From positions 112,513,125-112,577,124 of the forward strand of contig OX465581.1 in the NCBI GenBank assembly GCA_950022655.1: 64,000 nt of DNA. The letters run 5' to 3'. Below the pieces are notes generated by a model, which did not search any database, was not told the origin of the DNA, and worked only from the letters and a program-made list of their open reading frames with translations. Below are positions 11,716-21,744 of this stretch, in pieces. Both the position numbers and the translations under genes were made by a program. The DNA is from Alentia gelatinosa. Lineage: Eukaryota; Annelida; Polychaeta; Phyllodocida; Polynoidae. The first letter of the stretch is position 1. Each line of letters begins with the position of its first letter.

Positions 11716-13007
11716 GATTTTGTAATGAAAATTCAAAGAAATATCATGTCCAATTGATATCATTGAAAGATATGATATAGAAAGTGAGGATATCTGACTA
11801 GGCCATGTAGCAGTTTTTTTTTATAAGATCTCTGTATTTTCCTTAACATAATAATAATTGACAGAAACCCTTATAATAAATATGCTAAAAAACTCCCAGA
11901 TATCCCGCCACCCTGAGCTACCCCTGTCTTTCTCTATACTCGTTGGTACTTGTCATCCTTGCTCTTGATACTTACCGCAGTGGCCCGTTTAATAATCTAG
12001 GATCATACATGAAGACCTTTTACTGTACCTCGAACAAGGCTTACCGTTTAGTGATTTTTAAGTCTGTTCACTAGGACAATATTAGCCGTCCATAAGGTCG
12101 TCCGTAATTGTTGAATAAAGCTAATCCACATCGTCCCTGGGTATCTATGGTATAAGAAAAGGGTCTACATGTACGATCCTAGATTATTAAACGGTCCAGC
12201 TTTATCGGCCACTGTCAGAGGGACAGACTTAGACTTAGACAGAGACGGCTTAGTCCTATGAGGTGCCTTTCGACACCCCGAAGATTTTGGATATTGATGG
12301 ACATTTTGTGGACACCTGCCAGGGACCTGTTTCAGTAGTTTCGTGACATGTCTAGATGGCGTCTGTGACACCATACGGACAGATCACAAGACTGCAATCG
12401 ATGACACATGGAGTTTCACTCACTTCTCGTAGGAATTAAGCAATGACACTTTAACATGAGTAGGGGATACATATAACCTATAATCGTTTCAAATATGATG
12501 AAGATTGGCCACTCCGATTTTCTGATATTTGCTAGTCTTTTTCCACTGTTGCTTGCACTGTTGGTGCCGCTGTTAAAGTCTGTCTAGGCCTAATGTCACT
12601 AGACTACTGAAACAGGCTCAATTCATCCATGGCAAAATCAACCTGTTGTAAAGTACCGACCTTGTCTTGAATATTCAATATCTATCATTTGGTTATGGAA
12701 AATTCCCCATATACTGAATATAAATCAAACTTTTTTAAGCACTATCTATTCATAATTCCATGCTCATTCCTCAGTGTTGAACATTCCATTTGTTCCTAGT
12801 TTTTAGTTCCACGCGCATTCATCAATGATAAACATACTATTTGTTCCAAGTTTTAGTGCGAATGAGGCCAAATTTATACCATGGTCGTTTTACACAAGAT
12901 AAGAAATAGTTTTGAAAACTAGAACTGAAAACAAGGATTTCATTGGAAAACCGCCATCTCTAAAAAAATCGCTGATCATTTTGTTGGCGAGTGAACAATT
13001 GACCAAT
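11716..13007. other. Intergenic, repeat remnants
   Basis: Contains diverged relatives of the 13008-13313 element: GGGACCTGTTTCAGTAGTTTC near 12320 and an inverted AGTCTGTCTAGG/GGTGCC block near 12560-12600. No gene recognised. Confidence 0.4.
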
Positions 13008-13313
13008 CAGGGACCTGTTTCATTAGTTTCGTGACATGTCTGTGACACCATTGTCTAGTTGTCTAGTTTCGTGACAACACAAGAAACTGCCCTTAAGAAA
13101 ACACAGACCCCAAACATGAGAATTATACAAATCTACACATCATGGACCTGTTTCACTAGTTTCGTGACAAAAGTGTTAGACAGACTTGAAATCGGCACCA
13201 ACAGTGCAAGTAAGAACGGACAAAACGAAGTCTAATGTCAAGTTCTTATGAAACCGGACACACCATCTAGACGCCATCTAGACATGCCACGAAACTAGTG
13301 AAAAAAGTCCCTG
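13008..13313. mobile_element. CAGGGACC inverted-repeat element
   Basis: A 306-bp element. The left end CAGGGACCTGTTTCATTAGT and the complement of the right end, CAGGGACTTTTTTCACTAGT, are inverted repeats; both continue into TTTCGTG. A third partial copy of this end occurs at about 13145. Flanking duplications are not evident. Confidence 0.6.
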
Positions 13314-13509
13314 ATCACAGGTCACGTCACGTCGGAAGACGTGTAGTCTCTGATTCAATTTATGTGAGCCTTCACGTAAGTTACCAGGGGAGACACAGTC
13401 ACCGCAGGCAGTCCTTTGGTATAACGTGCGGGTTGAGAGTGATTCTCTTCACAATCTACTGCGCTAAAACTCGCTGACCGTGAAAAGCGTTCGACCCTGG
13501 AGGTCGCCC

Positions 13510-13533
13510 GGGGGGGGGGGGGGGGGGGGGGGG
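13510..13533 (+). repeat. Poly-G tract (24 G)
   Basis: Uninterrupted run of 24 G; length may be unreliable in assembly. Confidence 0.9.
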
Positions 13534-13866
13534 TGATGGAGTGCAACAGGTACTCGCCTGTGACGCCTGACTCCAGGGTCTCAGCAGGGGTGACCTGTCC
13601 CTTCAAAACCAGTCACCCGTGGCGATCTTCATTTTTCATATACGTATATGTATTTGTTTGTTTGTTTTTTTTGTTATTTTTTTTACCCCATTCCAACTCA
13701 GTAATGCAAGACAAGTTTATTACCTGTCAGAATATGTTGACAGGGCCGCTTCTTTGGGTTCCAGATTATTTAAATGTACTCATTTTTTGCAATCTGCCAA
13801 CGTCAGTGCAGCCTGAGGATTCCCTAGGATGAAACTACTGTTGTTGTTGCTGCCGACGAATACACC

Positions 13867-14614
13867 TGTAACCTAGCTATATGTAATGTTCCCGGTTACA
13901 GGAATAACTAGAAGATGGAGCTTTTAGATGTTTAATGTAGAGCATAAGATAAGATCCAATGAACAATATAAATTGGGGAGATATTGATATAATCCACATC
14001 AATGTACAATATCCAGTGATACAGTAACTATGAATATCCAGCACACATACACAGCAGTCCTTTGTTAATCCTACATGGCACAATATTTAACACTGACTGT
14101 AGTTCACAGTATTGCACATCCAAGTCCCATTGGTTGCAGTAGTTCCAGCATAGAGGATGTCCCGTCACATGGCTGCTTGTAGCGTGGTCCCGATTATTAT
14201 CCAAGCTCTATGGCAATAATAGCTGACTTCACGGCTGGTCTTACTCTGATGGTCACGGCTGGTCTTCTCCCGATCATCTCAAGACTGTCCTCCCTTATAT
14301 ACTGGGTACATTTAATATTCAGAGAGCACTGTAATGTTTCTAAAAATAGATTACGACATCACCTTCAAGATGGGTTTCCCCTACAAGTGACTACCGGTAA
14401 AGCTGTCTCACCATGACTCACACACTGGCTCACGGATGTTTCCCGCTGCCTTTTCCTGGAACAGTGCTTGTCACTGCAGGATGAGTTTCTGTAGAACAGC
14501 TCAGAATCCATCAATTATTTGATTATGGGTTTGCACCAGGATGTTACAGAACACTACATTTAAATATAGGAGTAAAGTCTTATGTATAGAACTATAAGCT
14601 AAAACACTATTACA
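13867..14614 (-). repeat. 3' LTR
   Basis: 748 bp, bounded by TG and CA, and apparently identical to 20997-21744. Its + strand start is TGTAACCTAG and its + strand end is CACTATTACA. The four bases CACC precede it. Confidence 0.95.
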
Positions 14615-14629
14615 ATTTTCCTCCTCTCC
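14615..14629 (-). promoter_or_regulatory. Polypurine tract
   Basis: On the minus strand GGAGAGGAGGAAAAT lies directly against the 3' LTR, as expected for the primer of plus-strand DNA synthesis. Confidence 0.85.
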
Positions 14630-15716
14630 AAATAAAGTTTGTCCTCAAACTTTGACAAAGTTACAATATTCATAGTATATCAAGAAAATACATACTAGTA
14701 AACATTCAATATATACGCATTGATAAATATTCAATATCATACGATATCAGTACATTATTATCATCATGTTTATAGATTAGTGATTATATAAGTTATACTA
14801 TCATCATTAGCATGCATAACTTCGATTTCACATTATCTTCAATTAGATTATACCATTAGATATATCATGTCATAGCAAGTACAACCATTAACCTTGCAGG
14901 GCTTTTTTTTGTTTTGAATGACTCGCATCGTCAATTTTCATCTTTACTTTGCCAGTATTTCAGTTACTTCATTTTATGCTCAGTGTCAGTACTAGTCTCA
15001 TTAACCACTTTAGGTATATTTCATATTATATGCCCTTAACCTTTGGCATATCTCAAGGGAAGGGTGCAGTTTACTGCTGCCCAAAACCCTTGTATCAGTC
15101 AAGTCTATACTTCATGCCATATTGCTATACCCATAGCTATAGAAGATCAATATGCAAGTCTCTGCATATACATACATCCTCATCTTTAAAGTTTGAGAGA
15201 ATAGGTGTCTCTCATATCCTGCTTTTCCATTTTGAAAGCTCTCACATGACCTTGTCTATGCAATCAGACATCAGTATATCCCACCAGTAAAATAACTGTC
15301 ATCATTCTTTAGCTGCTTTGGTTTGCAGTATTGTAAGATTTCATCCTGTCTATTCCTGAGCTTCTCACTTACTTCTTTGTGATAGCTGGGAATAATCTGA
15401 GTTCCCCTCTCTGCCTTAGTAAGGCTTCCCCAGTGTCCCATAATTAAGAGCCAATAGAATAATTTCTTTTGCTAGCATTCTGAACATGATTTTGTAATGG
15501 GACAAAGAGAAAAACCAAACAAGATTCATTAATGTTTCATTTCATGGAACTACTAGTGTCCAGGATTCCGGAGTCCCAACACCCAACAATCCCATTCATA
15601 TCCATTTGCTCAGAGATATTCTCCAATGTGATGTTTTTCTTTATGAATAGACATTACATCTTGTTCCTCAACTCAAATTTAGATGACATGTATCAAACAC
15701 TGACTCCGTGTCTCTA
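14630..15716 (-). other. 1.1-kb 3' region of the retrotransposon without a sense frame
   Basis: Between the pol stop and the polypurine tract no sense reading frame of note exists, so an env-like gene is absent. Antisense frames of 113 and 188 codons (14949-15290 and 15708-16274) show no recognisable domain. Confidence 0.7.
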
Positions 15717-18700
15717 TCAAGGTCTATCAAAGAATGTATTCCTGCCCAGTGGTCTTTTCCTACACCTTCCACTGGCAGTTCTGGCTACATGGAATTCCCT
15801 TTTTGCATAGTCAGATACATCATTGCTTGGTACCCATTGGGTTTGACTATGCCCTTTCCATTTTATTCTGTAGTACATTCCATCTTTGTGTCTCTTACAA
15901 GCAAGTATCTTGTCTATCTCATACCAATGACTCTTTGGTGTCCTATTTGGTTTAGGAACTGGCTGACTACATGTATCATTCATGTCTCTGTCACCATTTC
16001 TTTGTGGAACATCTTGCATATTGTCTTTGTTATTATCAATACCTTCTTCATCACTGTCAGTACATTCTTCACTGTCAACATTTTGTCCTACAAATGGTGG
16101 CTGTACTGGCCTTTTATCAGGATCATTGAACAGTTTCAAACGATTTGCATGCACAAGACTCTTCATTTCTTTGTTATCTGCACATGCTCTCATTCTATAT
16201 GTATAGTTTGGACCTTTTTCTGTAATGTAGTATGGACCTGTCCACATTCTATGAAACTTTTTAGAAAGTCCTAATGGAACTTTTGTGTTATACAACCAGA
16301 CTCTATCACCTGCTTCAAACTTTGGTTCCTTAACTCTAGCATCATAATACTTTTTGTATTTCAATTGTGATTCTTTCATGTTTTCTGTGGCAATTGTCCT
16401 TGCACTTTCCAAATTATTTAATATTTGCCTTAAGTGAGCTTGTGCTGTCTGACCCAGATTGCCTTTTGGAATCCATTCTAAATCAAAAGGTAAATTCATT
16501 TCTCTGCCAAACACCATAAAGTATGGGGAATACTGCGTTGATTGTGTGCATGGTGTTGATCTATATGCCATCATTATACCTGGAAGTAAATGTGGCCAAT
16601 CTTTTTGGTCTAATTTTCCATAGGTCCGAATAGATTGAGCTATTACACTGTTCATTCTTTCAACTGCTGAATTTGTTTGTGGATGGTAGCTGCTTGTGTG
16701 GACTCTTTTAACTTCAAATAAAGAGCAAACTGCTTTAACAAGACCTGACATGAAATTTGCTCCTCTATCACTTACTAATGTATGAGGTGCACCATACCTA
16801 GTGAAAATATCTCTGTAGAGAACTTCAGCGACTTCTTTTGCTTCCTGGGTTTTAGTGGGTATTGCTTCACACCACTTTGTAAAGCTATCTGTTATAACTA
16901 GGATATGTTTATACCCTTCAGTAGAAGTTGTTACTGGACCCATAAAATCAATATGCCAACGACTAAATATGTCTGCAATTGGCAATGGGTTCAATGGTGC
17001 TTTTACAATAGATGGTCTGCTTTTCGACTGTTGACATTCCACACATGAGCTGACATGCCCATATACATCCCTATACATATGAGGCCAATAATACTTGTTT
17101 CTTAATGCATGGTATGTTCTCTCAAATCCCTGGTGTCCACCACCAATAAGTGAATCATGATAGGATTGCAATGCCTCCATCCTTAGGTGCTCTGGTACAA
17201 CCAATTGTTTCACAAGTCTCTCTGCTTTTGGCAAGACTTTTGCCCTTCTGAAATACATGTGATATAGTACTCTGTCTAGAAAAACATACTGATCAGCTTG
17301 TATAGCAATTCTCTTTGCTTCTCTATGATTTGAAGGTAACTCTCCTTCCTCTAGATATTTTATCATTGGACCACTGTCCTTACATTCTCTCTGCATTGTC
17401 CTTAGATCTGTGATCTCTGCAATGAATGTCATATCAGGTTCATCATCATTTTCAGTCAATTCTATGCTGTGAATAAGACTCTCAGACTCTCTTGGTTTGG
17501 GATCCTTACGATTGTATGTAAACTTGCACTCAATGCAATCAGACTGGTAATCATTACTTTGTGTCCCTATATTCATGACTGGTACTGGCTCAGGAATATC
17601 TAAGTCTGTCTCAGCCTGCACTTCATCATATTCCCTTCTAGATATTGCATCTGCAACTGTATTCTGTTTACCTGGTCGATGGTGTATACTAAATGTATAG
17701 CCTTGCAATAGTAAAGCCCACCTGGCTAATCGACCTGTAGTCTGTTTGATACTTTTTATCCAAGTGATTGAAATATTGTCTGTATAAATATCAAAATGTC
17801 CATTTGCTAAGTATGGATTATTTGCCTTAATCCCTTCAACAACCGCTAAGCATTCTTTTTCACATATGTTCCATGCTAATTCAGAACCTCTCAATGCACG
17901 TCCACCATATGCTATTGCTCTTGGTTTGCCATTTTCATCCAGTTGTTCCAATACATATCCTATAGCATGATTAGAAGCATCACATGAGATTTGGAATCCT
18001 CTTTGCATATCTGCATATGCCAACACTGGTGGTTCGGCAAGACTCTGCTTTAATGTATCAAATGCCTTCTGACATGCATTTGTCCATTGAAATTTTGCAT
18101 CTTTTCTCAATAATTGATTTAATGGCAAAGCAATCTGTGCATAACCCTTTATGAATCTCCTAAAATAATTACACATGCCAAGGAAACTGCGCACATCATG
18201 TGCATTTCTTGGTTCTGGGAATTCTCTTATTACTTTTGTCTTTTTGGTGTCTACTTGAATACCATCTTTTGAGATTGTGTGGCCTAGATAGTTAACTGAC
18301 TGTGTGGCAAATTTACATTTTGAAATGTTTAGTGTTAAGTTTGCTTTTATGAATCTGTCAAAGACCTGTGAAATATGATCCATATGTTTCTCAAAACTGT
18401 CACTGAATATCAAAACGTCATCAACATAGACAAGTGCAAATTTCCAATTTATACCTCTCAACACTTCAGACATAACCATCTGATAAGACATAGGTGCATT
18501 CATTAAGCCAAATGGTAGTCTTTTCCATTCATAAATTCCTTGTGGTGTTATAAATGCAGTTTTCTCTCTGCTTTCTTGATGTAAAGGTATTTGCCAAAAT
18601 CCAGACTGCATATCTAAAGTTGTTAGATATTTCGGTTTTCCCTGTCCAATTGTATCAAACACATCTTCCATTCTAGGAAGTGGAAATGACATGGGTTTTG

Positions 18701-19817
18701 TAACTTCATTCAATTTGCGATAATCAACTGCAAAACGAAGCTTAGAAGTATCCTTTTTCTTAACCATTACCACAGGAAAATGCCATTCAGAATTTGATTT
18801 TTGAATGATGTCATGTTCAAGCATTTCCTTAATCTGTCTTTCAGCTTCCTCTCTAGCTATTGGTGAATGCCTATAGAACCTTTGCCTGATAGGCATAGCA
18901 TCTCCAGTATCTATCTTATGTTGATAGATATTCGTTTGGCCTAGCTCAGATATATCTTTTGCAAACACATCCCTATATTGACCTATAAGACACAAAAGTC
19001 TTCTCTTCTGTTCTTGTGTCAATTCAGAATTAACTAACTTTATCCCAAGATCTCTGGCGTTCTCAATGTATTGCTCATCTGTGATCTCTTCTGTTTCATT
19101 AATAGTATACACATTTTCTGTAAAATTATCTCCATCAGCCTGGAATTCTTTAATTGTATGTGGTTCAATTTCTGATGCAGTTGCCATTACATATCCTGCT
19201 CTAATATAAGCATTTGCATTTGTAGGATTCATAAGAAGATAATTTGCTTTTCCTCTATGTACTGTCACCAAGGCTTTTGTTCCCATAAGATTTAGTTTTG
19301 TGCTTATTTCTGCAACTGGTTCCAACAACACTACAGAACCTTCTCTGTATTTTGTCAATTTCACTGGAATATTACAATGTGATCTTGGAGGGATTACTAC
19401 ACTTTGTTTAGATTTTGCGAATTTTGCAGCATTTCTAGATTTTTCCATAATGTTCACAGCTGCTAATCCATCCTCCAGTATCAGTATATGTTTAGCAGTA
19501 TCAATAGTAGCTTTGTGAGACTCTAAGAAATCAAATCCCAGAATCAGTGGTGTATACATGTGTCTAAACACATGGAATCTTTGTAATACTTTGAATCCTG
19601 ACAAGGAAACATTCAAGTCAATAGTCCCAATTATGTCATGAGTTTCTCCGCCTACTCCTCTAACTCTTTTTATAGACTGTGACTGACTCAAGTTTCTATA
19701 TCCATAACCTATGTTCTGTAGGAATCTGTATGTCACACAGCTTACACTGGCTCCTGTGTCTACAAGTATTCTAACAGATCTTCCTCTCACTGAACTTTCA
19801 ATATAGTTTCTATCCAT
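15717..19817 (-). CDS. pol: Pol polyprotein of Ty3/gypsy element
   Basis: 1366 codons. Residues 18-24 LVDTGAS are the aspartic protease active site. The reverse transcriptase spans about 300-540, with YVDD at 464-467. RNase H follows at about 605-730, with Asp near 613, Glu near 655 and Asp near 680. Integrase has an H-H-C-C zinc site (about 887-928) and the catalytic Asp near 957, Asp near 1017 and Glu near 1053. A GPY/F-type segment (MWTGPYYI) lies near 1192. A chromodomain (about 1298-1345, with YYRIKWKGH) ends the protein. The ATG at 19817 may not be used: the same frame stays open upstream to the gag stop at 19953-19955, so Pol is probably made as a readthrough extension of Gag. No internal stops. 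Confidence 0.95.
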   Translation of the reverse strand: MDRNYIESSVRGRSVRILVDTGASVSCVTYRFLQNIGYGYRNLSQSQSIKRVRGVGGETHDIIGTIDLNVSLSGFKVLQRFHVFRHMYTPLILGFDFLESHKATIDTAKHILILEDGLAAVNIMEKSRNAAKFAKSKQSVVIPPRSHCNIPVKLTKYREGSVVLLEPVAEISTKLNLMGTKALVTVHRGKANYLLMNPTNANAYIRAGYVMATASEIEPHTIKEFQADGDNFTENVYTINETEEITDEQYIENARDLGIKLVNSELTQEQKRRLLCLIGQYRDVFAKDISELGQTNIYQHKIDTGDAMPIRQRFYRHSPIAREEAERQIKEMLEHDIIQKSNSEWHFPVVMVKKKDTSKLRFAVDYRKLNEVTKPMSFPLPRMEDVFDTIGQGKPKYLTTLDMQSGFWQIPLHQESREKTAFITPQGIYEWKRLPFGLMNAPMSYQMVMSEVLRGINWKFALVYVDDVLIFSDSFEKHMDHISQVFDRFIKANLTLNISKCKFATQSVNYLGHTISKDGIQVDTKKTKVIREFPEPRNAHDVRSFLGMCNYFRRFIKGYAQIALPLNQLLRKDAKFQWTNACQKAFDTLKQSLAEPPVLAYADMQRGFQISCDASNHAIGYVLEQLDENGKPRAIAYGGRALRGSELAWNICEKECLAVVEGIKANNPYLANGHFDIYTDNISITWIKSIKQTTGRLARWALLLQGYTFSIHHRPGKQNTVADAISRREYDEVQAETDLDIPEPVPVMNIGTQSNDYQSDCIECKFTYNRKDPKPRESESLIHSIELTENDDEPDMTFIAEITDLRTMQRECKDSGPMIKYLEEGELPSNHREAKRIAIQADQYVFLDRVLYHMYFRRAKVLPKAERLVKQLVVPEHLRMEALQSYHDSLIGGGHQGFERTYHALRNKYYWPHMYRDVYGHVSSCVECQQSKSRPSIVKAPLNPLPIADIFSRWHIDFMGPVTTSTEGYKHILVITDSFTKWCEAIPTKTQEAKEVAEVLYRDIFTRYGAPHTLVSDRGANFMSGLVKAVCSLFEVKRVHTSSYHPQTNSAVERMNSVIAQSIRTYGKLDQKDWPHLLPGIMMAYRSTPCTQSTQYSPYFMVFGREMNLPFDLEWIPKGNLGQTAQAHLRQILNNLESARTIATENMKESQLKYKKYYDARVKEPKFEAGDRVWLYNTKVPLGLSKKFHRMWTGPYYITEKGPNYTYRMRACADNKEMKSLVHANRLKLFNDPDKRPVQPPFVGQNVDSEECTDSDEEGIDNNKDNMQDVPQRNGDRDMNDTCSQPVPKPNRTPKSHWYEIDKILACKRHKDGMYYRIKWKGHSQTQWVPSNDVSDYAKREFHVARTASGRCRKRPLGRNTFFDRP

Positions 19818-19903
19818 TCTAGCAATACTGGCAATAAGTGGTATTTTGTTATCATCATTATACTGAGACTTTCCTTTTGTTACTGAGCTTTTATACCTAT
19901 AAG

Positions 19904-19955
19904 GTCTATCTATGGCTTTTAGACTGGCCTTTCCATAGACAGACTCGTGACCCTA
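19904..19955 (-). promoter_or_regulatory. Candidate amber readthrough signal between gag and pol
   Basis: The gag stop UAG (19955-19953) is followed by an 8-nt spacer (19952-19945) and a stem-loop. GUCUGUCUAUGG (19944-19933) pairs over all 12 positions, with one G-U pair, to CCAUAGAUAGAC (19915-19904); the loop is 17 nt. Pol continues in the same frame. Stop, 8-nt spacer and structure match the geometry known for UAG readthrough in gammaretroviruses. Use of the signal here is inference. Confidence 0.65.
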
Positions 19956-20729
19956 GAAGTCTTTTCTATTTTCAAAGTGATCATTTTTGTATTCTGAATC
20001 AAAATGGTTGAAATCAGAATTATCTGCCTTGCAATTATGGTACTGGTTGCACTTACCTTTACCAGAAACTGGCTTGTATTTCTTTCTTTTTGGAGTTATA
20101 GATCTTTGTTCATATGGAGTAAATTGTCTTTTTGTCCATGGTATTGATCTTGCTTTTGATCTTGTCCTCTCAATCTCCTTTCTCACTGCAGTTACTTGTT
20201 CTTTCAAGTCACTCATTGTAGATGTTAATTCATCTCCCTCACTCTGAAGATTATACACTATTTCAGCCATCACTGCATACCTTTCAATGTCATTTATATT
20301 TGTTGGCTTTTGAAGTAACACTTTAGTCCTGATGTGTGGTTTGAGTCCATTCACTATTGCTCTAAGCTGAAGAGATTCCTCCAATTTCACAGATTTAGAG
20401 TCACTTTTTATCCTTGCTATATAATCTTGTACATTTTCTTCATTTCCCTGTTTTTCCATAAATATGTCCTTAGTTTTGATGAAGTGGAATGCTTCACTAA
20501 TTGTATATCTCTGTAAGAATGCCTTCCTCAGTTCACAAAAGTCTGACTTCTCTTCTTCTCTCAGAGAGTCATACCAAATGTATGCTTTGTCTTTCAATAC
20601 CAATGGAAAGACCTTTGCTGGTTCCAAAACGTTTTTAAGTGAAATGTATGCTTCAAATTTACACATAAATTCTTCTGGATTTTCATCTTCATTCCCATAG
20701 AAATGTCCTGGAGCATATAATTCAGGCAT
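19953..20729 (-). CDS. gag: Gag of Ty3/gypsy element
   Basis: 258 codons from the ATG at 20729, ending at an amber codon. It carries a typical retrotransposon gag core (AYIWYDSLREEEKSDF, then LRKAFLQRYT and VQDYIARIKS), followed by a lysine/arginine-rich tail. A standard CCHC zinc knuckle is not present: the tail has only CNQYHNCKADNSDFNHFD, which lacks the normal spacing. Gag forms the particle that packages the RNA. It lies in the same frame as pol, and the 45 codons between the stop and the pol ATG are all sense. Confidence 0.9.
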   Translation of the reverse strand: MPELYAPGHFYGNEDENPEEFMCKFEAYISLKNVLEPAKVFPLVLKDKAYIWYDSLREEEKSDFCELRKAFLQRYTISEAFHFIKTKDIFMEKQGNEENVQDYIARIKSDSKSVKLEESLQLRAIVNGLKPHIRTKVLLQKPTNINDIERYAVMAEIVYNLQSEGDELTSTMSDLKEQVTAVRKEIERTRSKARSIPWTKRQFTPYEQRSITPKRKKYKPVSGKGKCNQYHNCKADNSDFNHFDSEYKNDHFENRKDF

Positions 20730-20975
20730 TGTGTCGGAGCTCTAAGCAAGTCACACACAGAGAGATTTATGAGGGTATTAAGGGCAGCATGGGCCTTGCA
20801 GTAGTGCCGGGTAGGAGTATTGATTTTTTCTGAAACCCCTAACATCAACCCTTCCCGCTATCATGGGGTGCCATGTGTGTAGTGGTTTAGACTGCACCAA
20901 CCACAACAAACAAACACTGTATCCTCAAAAACACACAGAAATATCCAAAGTCTTGATTTGAGGTGTCCAGGATCT

Positions 20976-20993
20976 TTGAGGGTTCTCACACCA
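20976..20993 (-). other. Primer binding site, tRNA not identified
   Basis: Three bases after the 5' LTR the minus strand reads TGGTGTGAGAACCC. TGG is the required complement of a tRNA CCA end. The first bases resemble leucine-tRNA sites, but the later ones do not, so the tRNA is unassigned. Confidence 0.55.
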
Positions 20994-20996
20994 AGT

Positions 20997-21744
20997 TGTA
21001 ACCTAGCTATATGTAATGTTCCCGGTTACAGGAATAACTAGAAGATGGAGCTTTTAGATGTTTAATGTAGAGCATAAGATAAGATCCAATGAACAATATA
21101 AATTGGGGAGATATTGATATAATCCACATCAATGTACAATATCCAGTGATACAGTAACTATGAATATCCAGCACACATACACAGCAGTCCTTTGTTAATC
21201 CTACATGGCACAATATTTAACACTGACTGTAGTTCACAGTATTGCACATCCAAGTCCCATTGGTTGCAGTAGTTCCAGCATAGAGGATGTCCCGTCACAT
21301 GGCTGCTTGTAGCGTGGTCCCGATTATTATCCAAGCTCTATGGCAATAATAGCTGACTTCACGGCTGGTCTTACTCTGATGGTCACGGCTGGTCTTCTCC
21401 CGATCATCTCAAGACTGTCCTCCCTTATATACTGGGTACATTTAATATTCAGAGAGCACTGTAATGTTTCTAAAAATAGATTACGACATCACCTTCAAGA
21501 TGGGTTTCCCCTACAAGTGACTACCGGTAAAGCTGTCTCACCATGACTCACACACTGGCTCACGGATGTTTCCCGCTGCCTTTTCCTGGAACAGTGCTTG
21601 TCACTGCAGGATGAGTTTCTGTAGAACAGCTCAGAATCCATCAATTATTTGATTATGGGTTTGCACCAGGATGTTACAGAACACTACATTTAAATATAGG
21701 AGTAAAGTCTTATGTATAGAACTATAAGCTAAAACACTATTACA
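20997..21744 (-). repeat. 5' LTR
   Basis: 748 bp, apparently identical to the other LTR; the CACC target duplication follows at 21745-21748. Confidence 0.95.

Larger units (their letters stand above)
13867..21744 (-). mobile_element. Complete Ty3/gypsy LTR retrotransposon with chromodomain
   Basis: A 7,878-bp element on the minus strand. The two 748-bp LTRs (13867-14614 and 20997-21744) start TG and end CA and looked identical wherever compared. CACC flanks both sides (13863-13866 and 21745-21748) as a target duplication. In order from the 5' end: LTR, primer site, 0.25-kb leader, gag, in-frame amber codon, pol (protease, reverse transcriptase, RNase H, integrase, chromodomain), 1.1 kb without sense frames, polypurine tract and LTR. 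The integrase-last order defines Ty3/gypsy. Open frames and matching LTRs mean recent insertion. Confidence 0.95.

Noticed and set aside
15708..16274. 188-codon plus-strand frame in the retrotransposon
   Set aside because: It lies antisense to the end of pol and its 3' region, has no recognisable domain, and is best explained as a shadow of pol.
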